A stretch of 64,000 nucleotides of DNA. Source: Valencia hispanica. Lineage: Eukaryota > Chordata > Actinopteri > Cyprinodontiformes > Valenciidae. The position numbers and the translations under genes were made by a program. The notes under the pieces were generated by a model, which saw only the letters and a list, made by a program, of their open reading frames with translations, was not told the origin of the DNA and ran no database searches. Positions 1 through 12,237 of the stretch are shown here, piece by piece; positions within the stretch are counted from its first letter, which is position 1, and each line of letters starts with the position of its first letter. Where the stretch lies: positions 8,895,193-8,959,192 of the forward strand of contig OY747702.1 of NCBI GenBank assembly GCA_963556495.2. The letters run 5' to 3'.

Positions 1-519
1 ATGAGCACAGTGTTTTCAATTTAACGATTTTTCACTAGGCTATGTGTAGGTTGTTTTTAGACCCCTCTTTTTCAAAAACACGAGTAGAGTCAAATCTAGC
101 AACTTTTTTTGGTGTAACTGGAGTCTTTTGGAGACTGATGATGGCCAAACTCTGCCGCTCAGATTTGAAGCCATCCCGGAAGTAACAAAAATTGCAGTTC
201 ACCCCTCATCCAAATTCCGGAATTGCGCCGCTCAAGGTGGCAGCATGTTGGAGTAGCTCTGTTACTTTGCTTCATATTTTTTTCTTTTTTTAAACTTTAA
301 TTCTTCCATTTCTGGTAGAAACATTGTTTTTGTGGACAACTGTTCTCTCTGGTTTTGGATGCTGTGCAGCTGGAAGGATTTCTGCTGATACTTTTTATTT
401 TTGGACATTTGTTATGATGCATAACCATGGCAACAAGGTGGTTTACAACTGGCTGCAGCTGATTAACATCACAAAAGCTCAAATAAGACCTCACCTATAG
501 CCACAAAACCCTGATGAGT

Positions 520-765
520 TGAAAAGAAGACGCCATAGATCCAGAGCGTCCTCTACATCAGACTGTCATACAACTACAGAGCGTCTTCAGTCAGAGGCTT
601 CTTCAGATCTGCAGAGCGCTACAGGAGATCATCCCTACCCACAGCCATCGGCATCTACAACAAATCTTTGAAGGAACTTGCATAATGAGCTACAACAACA
701 TTTAATTTCCCTTTGGGATTAATAAAGTAATTTTGAATTGAATTTGAATTGAATTGAATCCGCTG
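520..765 (+). mobile_element. 3' end of a LINE retrotransposon
   Basis: A short reading frame here gives the C-terminal peptide pattern RSAERYRRSSLPTAIGIYN, typical of the last residues of fish non-LTR retrotransposon ORF2 proteins. It is followed by a short 3' UTR with the CCCTTTGGGATTAATAAAG signal and a (TTGAA/ATTGAA)n tail. The 5' part of the element is absent, as expected of target-primed reverse transcription that aborted early. No recognisable gene is seen in 1-519. Confidence 0.6.
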
Positions 766-769
766 GGGG

Positions 770-1628
770 CTGGCTCCAGAAAGGAGAAATTTCCCATTGA
801 CTTCCATGTTAAAAAGGCCAACTTCACAGCAGAAATAAACATGTTTACAGCCTGGTCAAAAAACCATTTTAGGTTTAATAGGTCAGGTTTATAGTCATGA
901 TAACTCTGAGGGGGGTGAATTTTTTTCTAACTCATCCGTTTAGACATAATTTAGTTTTGAAATTTTGAATAATTAGGTCCGTGTCATTTTGATGGACAAG
1001 TCTCAGATGAGCCGTCAGCGCTAAGGCTGGTGGCTAATGGTGGCTAACGGTGGCTAGCAGCTTGCCGCCATAGATTGCCTACCCCCCCTGCTTGCTCCAG
1101 GGAAGGCCTTCAGCCTGGGACTCACGTTGAGACTTTGGCCATTTCCTTTCTCTGAACTTGAGCATCAGTTGTATCCGCAAACTTTATTAGTGTTTAGATA
1201 TAAATCGTGCACTTATTGGACAAAGATGTCTTGCTGTGGTACTTATTGCACTAAAAGACCGTCCAAGAAGTCTCTGCTCCATTTTTTTCGGTAAGTAAAA
1301 TTATATTTCTGTACATTATTTTGTAGATGAAGCTCCTGCAGCTGAGCTCCTTAATTAGCAAAGTAGCTCGTTAACCACGCTGGGAAACTACAAACTGAAC
1401 AGGTTAAGATGTTGTGCATTTAAGAGAAGGCTGCTTGGTCGAACATGGGTTGAAATGATCACATTTCTTATTTACTTTGCATGTTGATTTATTCAACCTT
1501 CACATAGTTTTAGTAAAAGTTATGGACAAATGGGGCTTCAGGATTTTATTTGACAAAATTGAGTGTGCTCATTTCACCGTCAAAATAACGTATTGATCAC
1601 CCTCACGGTCAAGACACACACACACACA

Positions 1629-1660
<32 letters not shown>
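770..1660. other. unassigned sequence with fish-repeat look and a possible THAP-like mini-exon
   Basis: The stretch contains short direct repeats of GTGGCTAAYGGTGGCTA type near 1030-1060, as in dispersed fish repeats. At 1226-1291 an ATG opens a 22-codon frame with the spacing C-x3-C and a terminal HFF, ending at a good GGTAAGT splice donor. This resembles the first exon of a THAP zinc-finger protein, but is too short to assign. A (CA)n/(TA)n microsatellite occupies about 1612-1668. Confidence 0.3.
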
Positions 1661-1666
<6 letters not shown>

Positions 1667-1672
<6 letters not shown>

Positions 1673-1908
1673 CAGCAAAAAAAGAAACGTCCCTTTTTCA
1701 GGACTGTGTATTTCAACAATAATGTTGTAAAAATCCAAATAACTTTGCAGATCTTCATTGTAAAGGGTTTAAACAATGTTTTCCATGCATGTTCAATTAA
1801 CCATAATCAATTAATTAACATGCACCTGTGGAATGGTCATTAAGACCTTAACAGCTTACAGAAAGTAGGCATTTAAGGTCACAGTTCTAAAAACGCAGGA
1901 CACTAACA
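1667..1908 (+). mobile_element. truncated Tc1/mariner element (terminal end only)
   Basis: Immediately after the TA microsatellite lies the terminal motif ACTCAGCAAAAAAAGAAACG and following non-coding sequence (CACCTGTGGAATGGTCATTAAG) characteristic of a Tc1-like family common in teleosts. No transposase frame follows, so only about 240 bp of one end remains. Confidence 0.65.
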
Positions 1909-2980
1909 GTAACTCCAGATATATTTCATATTTTGTTGTCAGAGATTTTTTACTTTTTAAAATTACTAAGAGTTGTCAGTTAAGGCATTAACCATTTCTG
2001 ATATGCTGTCATATGGGATTCACCTTCATTGTTGTACTTTTATACATACACCCATAAGTGTTATGGTGTCTGTGTGCTCATTTGTTTACAGCACGTTTGT
2101 CTTGTTGTGGTGAATTGGTTTCCAACTAAGACGGGCAATGTTGAAATTTTAAGTTGTTTTTAATATAAAATGTTTTTTTTCTTACAGATTATATCAATCG
2201 CCTAAAACTACAGGAAGATCATAAGGAGAAGTACTTAACATTATATGTGCATCATCTTTAATGCCACTTCTTTCATATCCTTAGGTGCTGTCCATTTTCT
2301 GTTTTTGATTAAATAAACAACAAATCAATGAAGTTTATGTTTTTCTTTCACACAGAAATGTGCATAATGAATGGCAGTTACACAGGTGTGGCCTATCGGT
2401 TGAAAGTATAATACTATTAAAATTGTACATGAAGTGATGGAGACAGGTACTTACATTATCTGCTTTGTTTGGCTGTTGTGGAGGACAGGCATGCAGCCAT
2501 TGTGACCTGGTAAACAAAATCTATAAAAAGATAAACAAGTGTCTTACTAAAAGTGCAACTTATCCCTTCCCACACCTCAATAAATGATTAGTAAAATTCA
2601 TACATTACAGAATTGACTATAGGATCGAAATTATTTATATTAGCTGTTGCTAATCTACAATAGCTGTGGGAACAATTTTTTTACTGGGAGATCCTACATG
2701 GTAGTACAATCACTGACAATTAGGGTAAATACATACAAATATTAATATAAATATGTGAACTATCCTTACTAACTTAGCTTGATCATGTATCTCATGCATA
2801 GACTAAATAGATCTCATACACCATTAATAACTAAGTTAAAAATATTATTGAAAACTTGCATTAAGTTAATGATAATTTCATTTAAATAAATTATTTCAAT
2901 TTAAATATTAACTTACCAATTTAATATTGTATTTACAGCCTGGATGGAGGAGGGTAGCAGAGTTGCTCTACTGCGGCTTT
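1909..2980. other. AT-rich DNA without recognised genes
   Basis: No open frame with family features, no RNA gene and no clear repeat ends were seen. The composition is AT-rich with several short poly-A and poly-T runs. Confidence 0.4.
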
Positions 2981-2984
2981 CAGG

Positions 2985-3290
2985 CTAAATGCGCCCGCTA
3001 ACCTCCGTTAGCTTCCGTTAGCTCCAGTTAGCTTCAGTTAGCTCCAGGACTAGCTCATGGCTACATCGGCTCAGAGTGTCAATCATCCGCCCCCGCCCTT
3101 ACAGCACCACTCTCAGCTCCACCTCTTTGCCCATTTTTGTATTTTCTGGGATTGACGAGACGTGTGACGCAGACAATATGGAACCGCCCATTTGGCTTCA
3201 TTTTTGCTCTTCAGAAACCTATAGGTGACGTCACTGAGGCTTCGTCCAGTAATATACAGTCCATGTGTAAAACACGTATCCTTCTTACTC
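2985..3290. repeat. dispersed fish repeat with TTAGCTCC/TTAGCTTC motif runs
   Basis: Degenerate tandem GTTAGCTCC / GTTAGCTTC motifs (about 3000-3045) are followed by a stretch with ACCTATAGGTGACGTCACTGAGG-type sequence and ATATACAGTCCATGTG, a pattern recurrent in teleost repeats. Overlapping short frames on both strands here have no family features. Confidence 0.4.
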
Positions 3291-3519
3291 TCCACGCCAA
3301 GCAGCGGTGCCGCCTCTCTCTCATCCTTCCCAGAGCACTCACAGCTGGCAGGCAGTCCTGGAGCTGCAGCCCCGCCCGCTCAGACCCAGCTGTATGAGCA
3401 GCATCTTGGAAAGGAAGAAGCGCTCTAACGCCTGGCTCCATTTCACCAAACGAGATAAGAACTCTGTCGTGTTGAGTCTGTGCAACACTGATATTGTGCA
3501 ATTACAAGCAACATGCTAA

Positions 3520-4400
3520 AACAGTTGTCCAACCAGCATGAACATAAGTACCAAGAATGTTACGTTCAAATGCCTGCCTACAAGTGCTAACAAAGCTAAT
3601 TAAACTAGCTACTAACTAACTTTGATCTCTGTTGACAATTTCAACAATCATATTATATATTAGGGCTGAAAGATATAGAAAAAAGCATATCGGTAAAAAA
3701 AAATCATATTGATCGATATCGATAATTACCCAAAACTTGAGAAAATATATTTTCAGTGCAACCCCGCCATTTTATATTATACCTTAATGAACTACTTTTA
3801 ATAAAGAACACAAAAACTGAATTCATGTCAACCTTTATTAAAATACCTTTTTATAACTGACTTGAGTGACATCAGTAAATACTGATAAAATCTGCCAAAA
3901 ATATTTTAACATTCGGATGAAAATAAATGAAATAATTTTATTTGGATAGAAAAAGAAACACTACCAATTTTAAAAACTGGTATTACCTGGCTACCATGTA
4001 AACAAAACAAACAACAAGAAGAAAACACTGAACATGAGCAAAATGAACTGTAGGCAAAAATCAACTCAGCCTTCAGCCTAGCATCACAATGGGGTATTTA
4101 TTTAATCATCATATGCTCTACCACACCAAAAACAAAGCAACTTTTTTCCAACATTGTGGTTAATTTTTGTGTTTCTACCTTGCCCACAATTCAGTTTTTA
4201 CTTGGAAGATGCTGGCCTCTGAGCATTTTCTTTTTTCCTTGTTTTCTTCTTAATTTTTTTTAAACTATGTGGGAATCTGTCTACAACCCAGTGTATGAAC
4301 TTGAAATATTAATTAATTAATTAATTAATGTAATACACAAGTACTTTTTTGCAAGTGGGCTCAGCCTTGGAAACACGCACCCATTGTCCTTCCACCACAC
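3520..4400. other. non-coding flank of a hAT-like pseudogene
   Basis: AT-rich sequence with no gene. It lies on the 3' side of the minus-strand hAT pseudogene and may be its 3' UTR or terminal region; a (TTAA)n run is at about 4308-4330. No terminal inverted repeat was identified. Confidence 0.3.
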
Positions 4401-4433
4401 CAGCGGGTTAGATTATGACTCTGCATCTGGTGA

Positions 4434-5539
4434 CTAGTATTTTTCCTTTTCAGTGAGACGTTGTGAGGCAGAAGGGGCAGGACCCTCTTTCATGAAGAAG
4501 CTACCCAATGATTTCCGCTGCTTCTTTTTAGGTGGAGCATGTTCTCCAGTGGCATCTGTACCTGTTGGTTCTGCACCTGTTGGCAGTTCCACTGCATCCG
4601 AAACAGAGGGGAGGGGGAGAGAGGCAGACCGAGAGAAAGGAGCACAATTAAGTTTAAAATGAACAATTAAAGACATAAAAGACATAAAAAGCTTGAAATG
4701 TTTGAAATAAAATCATGCTACACATTGAGATATTTAGTAGTGGTTATGTAGTTTCATATAACACAGATTATATTCGAACTATACAAAAATATTTTCCAAG
4801 TAAATATTCTATGGAAATTATATGAATATATCTTACATTAATTTTAACAGGAAGCAATGCAGTAATTTATCTTGTTTAACTCTGAATGGAACTGGCCAGC
4901 ATCCGTGGTTTCCACCACTCACTGCCCTTCTTTTGATGGCCTTTACCTTTTCTTGCTTTATGTACGTTATCTTGAATCTGGGCTCAACTAAGGTAGCCAT
5001 GTTGAGCATGTCATCTGTGTCAGCGTCTGCATATTTCTCATCAAGGTATCTCATGATTTTGGTATTCATCTCTTTTGTGAGTGATGTGTCTCCTTCATTC
5101 ACATGCAGGTGTTGAGAGCGGAACAGATGAAGCACAGATTTCACATATGACACAGTCACAAATGAATCCCCAGAGAGGCTGTCTGTAAAGTCCACCAGAG
5201 GGCCTAGTGCCTCATTCATAGACTACCAGACGTCTATGTCTTGCCAGTGTGGTACCAGGTGTGTTTGTCAGCAGCAAGTAGTTGGGAGATGGGCTTCTGT
5301 TGCTCAAGCACTCTTGCTATCATTTTCTGTCGAGCTCTCCATCTGGGCTGACTCTGACTCTGTGCATAGCTTGTGTAGAGGGACCCCACACTGTACCTGA
5401 GTCTCAGCCAGTTTCTCTTCTTTTTCCAGGAATATGTAAATGCTGCAGCAACTTTTTTGCACACAGCAACAGCCCTTTCCACTCGTTTGTCTTTGAAAGC
5501 TGCACCTGAAACAGAAGTTTTAAAATGCAACACAAGCAT
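4434..5539 (-). pseudogene. hAT transposase pseudogene (ZBED1-like)
   Basis: Three minus-strand frames in a row give pieces of one hAT-family (Ac/ZBED1-like) transposase. The first (5234-5539) contains KDKRVERAVAVCKKVAAAF and RQKMIARVLEQQKPISQLL. The second (4833-5219) contains NEALGPLVDFTDSLSGDSF and the segment around DTDDMLNMATLVEPRFK. The third (4434-4685) has a lysine-rich linker PPKKKQRKSLGSFF. These are the middle of the RNase-H-like catalytic region and its helical insertion; the N-terminal BED zinc finger and the C-terminal hATC dimerisation domain are not seen. Frame changes and a lost PTRW-type motif show that the gene is dead. Confidence 0.8.
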
Positions 5540-6798
5540 GCACTAATTTGTGTTAACTGTTATGTTAATAATCATTAAATAATTAATAAAAACATTTTAA
5601 TGGTGTTCATTTAAATTGTAGGCTTATCTTGATACATTTTTTATTTCTTTTAAAAGTTTTATAACACTTTATTATAATAACGGTTCAAATATTTGGCTTA
5701 GTTTTTAAGCCAAAACCTGGCAATTACGAAGTCGATTTGTCTAATCTTAAATATATAGAATATATATTAAAGATAAATAGGACGAGAACAAGTTAGAGAT
5801 CGATCAATGTTGGTTAAAGTGTTTTTAACCACTGAACCTGTTGGCTCATTTAGTGTTGCGGCATGCATAAGTTTGTGAGCTTCATTATTTGCTGTGTGTT
5901 TTAAACTGTTTTTTATCCTGAGTGGATCCCACTCTTTCTCTCTCTTTTCCTTGTTCTACCCTCTCTCTCTTCTCTCGGGCTCGGTCCGACCTGCGTTAGC
6001 TGGTCTGTTAGCTGAAAGGTCAACTCCATTGTTCTTTGTCTGTTAGTTCAACCTGTGGCCTTCCACGTGGACAGTACACACCATGTGCTCTGCCCCATTT
6101 TAGCCGTAGTTAGTTTTATGGCCCTTTGTCTCCTTATACTCCATGTGCTGTCCTCCATCTTGGCCCAGAGATACGTTTTATGACCCTTGTCCTACAGGCT
6201 GTCTCTTACTTGACCCCTTCCCCCCCAGAGCGAGGGATTAACCTACCTCCCGGTGACTAAAGCCCCTCTAGCATCTACATCTGCGCATGTCTTAGTTCTA
6301 CCTACAGGAAGAACTAACGCATGACTTCCCCCTCCTTTCTTTTATGAGAAGCGCTGTTTTGAAATGATTCTGTGAAGCTTATTATTGTTCGTTCCATTCC
6401 CACATTATCCATTTTTCCAAAGTCAGTAGTAGTAGTTGCATGGTTTAGATTAGATGGGAATTATTGATGAAATGTTTTGGCTGTAAGGTTAATCTATTTT
6501 CTTTATAAATTCCCCTTAGCTTAAAGAGAAGTTTACAGTGATTACTTGATGTATGCGTACAATTATTGTCCACAGCAGTTTGAACTTATACCTTTCAGAA
6601 GAGACTGGGTGTTTTGGATTACAAGTGCTTCTCGGGTAGAAGCTGGTGCCCCAAACATTAATTATATTATATTACTTAAAGAGATTAAAACTTTAACTTC
6701 ATCAATAATTATATTATTATTTAATTATCAATCATAATTATTGATGGTTATGTAAACCAGACAAAATTCGCTCACTCTGTGTCACAACACAATAAAAG
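5540..6798. other. no gene recognised
   Basis: The sequence includes a pyrimidine-rich block (5930-5980) and a stretch with repeated CATGTGCT-type words (6080-6160) that could be part of an old LTR, but neither termini nor coding potential could be supported. Confidence 0.3.
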
Positions 6799-6800
6799 TA

Positions 6801-7012
6801 CACTGTAAAAAGAGAATCGGTGATCCAACTTAAATAAATTGCGTTAATTGGTCATATATAATTGAATTAAGTTTATCCAAGTAAATTTATTAGGTTTATT
6901 AAGTTGGCGAGTTAAACAATTGTAAATAAATTAAGTTAGATGAACCTAATTCAATTACTTGTGACCAAAACGCAATTTATTTAAATTGTAGCTGTGATCT
7001 GTTTTTTCAGTG
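6801..7012. mobile_element. palindromic MITE with TA target duplication
   Basis: The 212-bp element starts CACTGTAAAAA and ends TTTTTTCAGTG, flanked on both sides by TA (6799-6800 and 7013-7014). The inner halves are also inversely repeated (AATTGCGTTAATTGGTC against GACCAAAACGCAATT), so the whole element can fold into a long hairpin. TA duplication and non-coding content indicate a Tc1/mariner-type miniature element. Confidence 0.8.
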
Positions 7013-7014
7013 TA

Positions 7015-9607
7015 GGTTGTCATTGGAGCACCCTTCTAAGCCCCGCCCCCTAGGGAAAACCTGCAGCTCCAGCACAGAGAGAAACACCTCACAATCACAT
7101 ACAACCCCATACTCTGACATCCTTACTTGTTACAAGATCCTTACAAAATGTTATTATTCTAGAATGAATTTCTCTGCATTTATTTTATTTAGGATTAAAG
7201 CTGTATTCAAGCAAGACTGATACGAATTAATTGGACTCAACTGGGATATAATTAGGTTAAACTAGGCTGTATTTATCTGGAATGTATTACTCGTGTTTGC
7301 TTCTCTCTACAAAGTCCTCTCAGATCCATTTTGGTCCTAATTTGAATCCATAAAAATTAGGTGAGTAGAGATGAAATTCAAATGAGGGTTTGGTGATTGG
7401 AATTCTGAAAGGGAAACATTTTGAGCATCTTAAGAGCAATACAAATATATAGGAAAAACTGATATTGAAAGGGAAAGTATGAAAGATTATGGGAGGAGGA
7501 GATGGGGTCCATGAAACTTTTATCAATAAGAAATTGGTGTACTGCAAAAAAGTAATGCTGGGAATTAGGATGATGAAAATATGTTTTACAGGTTTGATAT
7601 TGTAAATACTCATCTAAACTGTAAACAACAGGCTGGTTTTCTTAAAATAGGTTTTCTAACAAGCCCTACATGCAGACAACACAGCCGTATACTGTTTATT
7701 CTCTCACACACACACTCCACTTGAGAGGCTTTTTAAATCACCAAGCTGGTAAATTGAATTACAGAGAGTCACCGAATGAGTTTCTCTTTCCAAACTCGAA
7801 CCCCAGGGCCAACCATTACAGCACAAATTGTTTTCTTCTCTCTCAAGCTATTCCAGAGTTTTGTACTTTCATTTTTTTTCTCCACTCTTTGTCTCTAAAA
7901 ATTCATCCCCTTGGGGATTCATGCAGTATCTGAAGATGTTTTTTACCCCCTACTCTTTATGGTTATTCACAGGTTTAAAAAAGAAAATCAAGTTTTAAAC
8001 TTTTTTCCACAAACTGAATAATAAAAGACTGCACCTCTTTATCATTTTATCTTCATATGTTGTTTTACAGATGTTAACATTTCTTATTAAATGATGGAAA
8101 ACATAAAACAATATTTTTTTGTAATGAAAGTCAAACATGTGATGTTTTTCTGTCTGACTTAAAAATCGGTGCTAAAGCACAGCAGTAATGAGCACTAGAA
8201 GTTTCTATATTAGCATTGTTTTCTGTGGCGTTTTGTCAGACTCAGATGATGCGAGTTTTTACAAATGTCTGGTCGGTTTATTGGGAGACGTTCGTGACGC
8301 CACTACTGACTCCACCGCCTAGCCAATCAGTGACCAACCATCTTCTGACGTCGTGTTTTCAGCCCCACAGACGATCTGAGAGGTAAGCCAGGAACTGAAC
8401 CATGTAAGGGTAACACACAGTGAAATTTAAGTTTAAATAAGAAGCACCCTTATTCCCTGTCCTTGATACCAGAATGTTTCATTTCAACAGAATCCAATAA
8501 CCTCCTCGGTCTTTCAACTCAGTGGTTTAGATCAAAAGTATTAAAACCTTCATTCTCTGTTGCAATCTAGGGAGAAACTTCATAGAAAGGAAGAAAGAAT
8601 GGTTAAACAACAAATAAAATAAAAGACGAAATCCTACACTGATTTTTTTTTTAACTAGAGAAAACATAACAGCGGAATTTTGTCATTTAAACCTATCGTG
8701 CTGTGTATTTATGAAGGGGTTTTCGCGTATGGTAAGACACAAAGTTATTATCTTTTAGTATTACAGTATACCCCCCAACATTCGTGGCAGTTAAGGACCA
8801 CAGCCATCACCGAACAGCTATATTCCACAAATATTTGAGACCCCCTCTAAAAATGCTTTTAACTACATCTTTAAATAGTCCAAACACCAAATATACCTCA
8901 ATGTGCATTAATACACACAGTGAAAAGTGAACGCAATTAAGAAAAACTACCAATCAAAATAAATGACCCTCCTGGATTGGCACACGCCAGCCAATAGCAT
9001 GTCAAGTTGCATTGTGCCAGGTATGTTGGCATCTCAAGCTGCCCGGTGACATTTTTTAATATTTCAGATATGCTCTATGGAAAAATCTCCAAATACGCGG
9101 ATTTCCTACGAATAATATTTGAGTAATTTCAAATGAAAAATTTGCAATTACTCTATTGTACATATATGTTTCTCCACTATTGTGTCTAAATGTAGGTAGT
9201 AGAACCATTTTCTGTAGCATTTTTTCCTAATTTACGTGCAGTCAAAGCAGAGGGGCTAAAGACAGCTTTGAAAGCTTTGTCCCAAAAAAACAATACCTCA
9301 ACTTAACACTTGGACATTGTCAGGAAACACATTTTGGGAACCACCTGGTGTAGGATATTAAAACAATTTCAAATCTGAAAAGTGCATAGCAGACGTCTTA
9401 CTATTTAACTTTGGGTTTCAGCAATAAATATCTTATTAAAACCATTTTCCATCCAAATGTGAATAAAGGACAAACTGTGAGTGGCAGGGTCTCTGAAAGA
9501 AATGTTGTTTCTTCAGGTAAAGAATAAATTCCCAAATTAATATTAGTGTGTCATGTATCTGTTAGGGAACAATATGTGTGTGCAGAAGTTTTTGTTTCCA
9601 CTTTTTA
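7015..9607. other. mostly unassigned AT-rich DNA; possible promoter near 8.3 kb
   Basis: No transposon or gene was recognised. At 8320-8385 a GC-richer patch has a CCAAT box (AGCCAATCAG), a CRE-like TGACGTCG and a downstream AGAG/GTAAGCC splice donor, a combination seen at first exons of vertebrate genes. No coding exon could be tied to it. Confidence 0.3.
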
Positions 9608-10118
9608 GGTCTGGTTCACATCGGCGGAGACCGCTTCTATTTGGCGCCCTAGTTAACCTATGGTGTAGTTCACACCAGACGCGAAGCGCCATGAACCTCC
9701 TCGGCCGGCTCGCGCCACGAAGCAATCATTTCGGCGTCTGGTCTATTGTTTTTGTGCGAGCCGCGAGCGATCCGCCTCAATTCTGGCAGTATGTCACACC
9801 AAGACATACGAGACAATCCAGTCAATTTTAAAAATAAAAGCAACTTTTCAAAATAAAATCTGCGATCATATTTGTGTATCTAAACAGACTATAGAGATGA
9901 AAATAAACAAACAAACACACACAGAGACACATTTTATGAGGTTATTTACTTACCCATGATGAAAAAAGTAGCTCTGAAAAAACAACAGCTGAGCAAAAGC
10001 GCTTGTCGACCGTGGTGGAGAAATAGGCGTCTGGTGTGAACAGGGGGGCAGTGGATAGCGCAGGATTTTCATGAGCGCGCCACTTTGCAGCTCTTCCGTG
10101 GCCGGTGTGAACCAGGCG
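9608..10118. mobile_element. Harbinger-type non-autonomous DNA transposon
   Basis: The termini GGTCTGGTTCACA and TGTGAACCAGGCG are imperfect inverted repeats, and the element is flanked by TTA on both sides (9605-9607, 10119-10121), the typical 3-bp duplication of PIF/Harbinger elements. The interior is GC-rich with the phrase CGTCTGGTGTGAAC repeated inversely. It has no transposase. Confidence 0.7.
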
Positions 10119-10121
10119 TTA

Positions 10122-12237
10122 GGCTCCGAACACCAGGCATGGCATTCGGATCATGGATCTGTAATGGACGCAAACAGCCGAGCTAGTCAGTGATCTACTC
10201 GTGTCTGTTGGCATGCATCTCTCGGTTGCAGCCACATTGTGCTGCATTGCATCACTTCGGTTGTTCCTCATTAAAAGCAAAACTCGAGATGATGCATGAC
10301 AAAGACTCATCTAAAGCTGCCTGTCTGGCTGCTCCAAACTAGTGAGAAGAAAATAAGAAACTCAGAGATTACCAGAGATTCACTCACAGCTGAGTAAGAC
10401 GGTTTTACTCAACATACGGTGTGTAGGATGGAATTAAAACCGATTATTTTACAGACTGGGGTTGATAACTTCACATCAGGTTTATGGGAGGAACTAAAAG
10501 ACCAATTAAAGAAAAATGACTGTTCACTTTGTTCCATCCAGGTTAGCGTAGCAGCATAGCAGCAACACATGACTAATACTAAAAGGAAGAACACTAATTA
10601 ACATTTACACACAAACTCTTCTCATATACTGAAGCTGTTGTTGTTGTTTTCATGCTGTGCCAGACTCCCAAAACTATAATTATAGATATTATGTAGCGGG
10701 GGCTTTTTCTATTGTTCCCATCGCCCCCCCCATTTTTTTCCCTTGCCCTTTCCTCTGTAGATTGTAACTGGGTCATATGTGGTGAGAGAATAAATTGAGC
10801 CGCAGAGGGCATTGTGGGAGGAATACTGATCATGGTGAAATTGGAGGCAGAACAGCAGGACAGAAGATGCTCAGTTATTGATGCCAAGAAACCAGCAAGT
10901 AAACCGTGTTTGGCCTTTCACTTTCACCTTTTTTTTGTCAGAGTTCTCAAATCCCTCTGACTCCCTCTACCTATTTTGTGTTTTAAATTTTTTTTTATAT
11001 ATATAATTATGGTAGAATAGTGAATACAAATATTGAAATTATATTTTGACTTGTAAACTTGGTAAAACACAGCACCTAGATAAACATAAAGACACCATGC
11101 ACTGCACTGTGTGTGTTATTATTTCTGCTTTCTGTAGTGAGTCAGAATGCAGAAAATCCTAACTACTACTATAATAAGTAAGCAGCGGCCACAGTACCTG
11201 AGGTCTGTAGTATAAATCACAATTTGTTACTTACTGAGGTGTTGTTTGGGATTTTCTTTTTACCCAACCATATCTCTATGGTAACAAACTTCTTCACTAC
11301 CCATGATCTTTTTTTGCCAACAAGGTTAACCTTGAATGATTTATTGCATCAAGGCCAAACATTACTCAAGGAATAATTTATTCCTTTGTGCTATTCCTTC
11401 ATGCTGTTATATTGTTAACGACAAGATCAGTTATATATTGACATATGTTGACATGTCTATGTTTCCTTCTGAAGGGCTGGCAGCCTGTCCAGAATGTACC
11501 CTGCCTCTTTCCCAATGACTGACTGGTAACACTAACTGTTTGTTATTGTGTTTGTTATTTGCTATTTATGTAATTGTAATGACCATAAAACAGAAAGCCC
11601 TTAAAATCAGTGAATTAAAAAAGTGAAAATAAATCTTAAAATGGCTGTGATAAATGTTACAAAGCATTGACTGAATACTACAAAGGTACACATTTGGATA
11701 TCCATCAACATTTTACTTGTTCAAAAACTTTAACATCAGAAGCAGGAGTTGCACTGAAGCTCAGATTTTAGTGAAAGTCTGGAGCCTTAGAGTCTGTGAG
11801 ACAGGTTACCTCAGGGTGGACAGAGTATATGAAACCCTTCTCTGGTCTCACATTCTCTGGCTCAAGGATGATGCTTCAAACTCTTTTTTTTTTCCCAGTT
11901 TGGAAAGATCTGTGGTGCAGAAACACTGGTGATTTGCCTGAAGTGCTGAAGTTTTCCAAGATGTGATCAGAGATAGAGGATATTGGCTGTGATTGCTTCA
12001 TTATCTGTATATGTTGGCACTTTAACATCTTCTCACCGTTCTGCATGATGTAAGTTGCACGTAGGGCGGATAGAATGTAGCTGCTGATGCCATATAGGAA
12101 AAAGAGAACTCTTACACTGAGAAAGTTCAGTGTTAATGTGGTAAAATATTATCAGGTGGAATTATGGATTGACAAACAGTGTTAACTTGGATCTTTACAT
12201 CACCATTTATAGCTAATATACCCACAGGGATACCGCT
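10122..12237. other. no gene recognised
   Basis: Only short frames without family features are present. A homopolymer/AT-rich patch is at about 10930-11010. Nothing could be assigned to a repeat family with confidence. Confidence 0.3.

Noticed and set aside
3211..3519. Several overlapping frames of 60-96 residues on both strands
   Set aside because: They overlap in GC-rich repeat sequence and show no domain, splice or codon signal.
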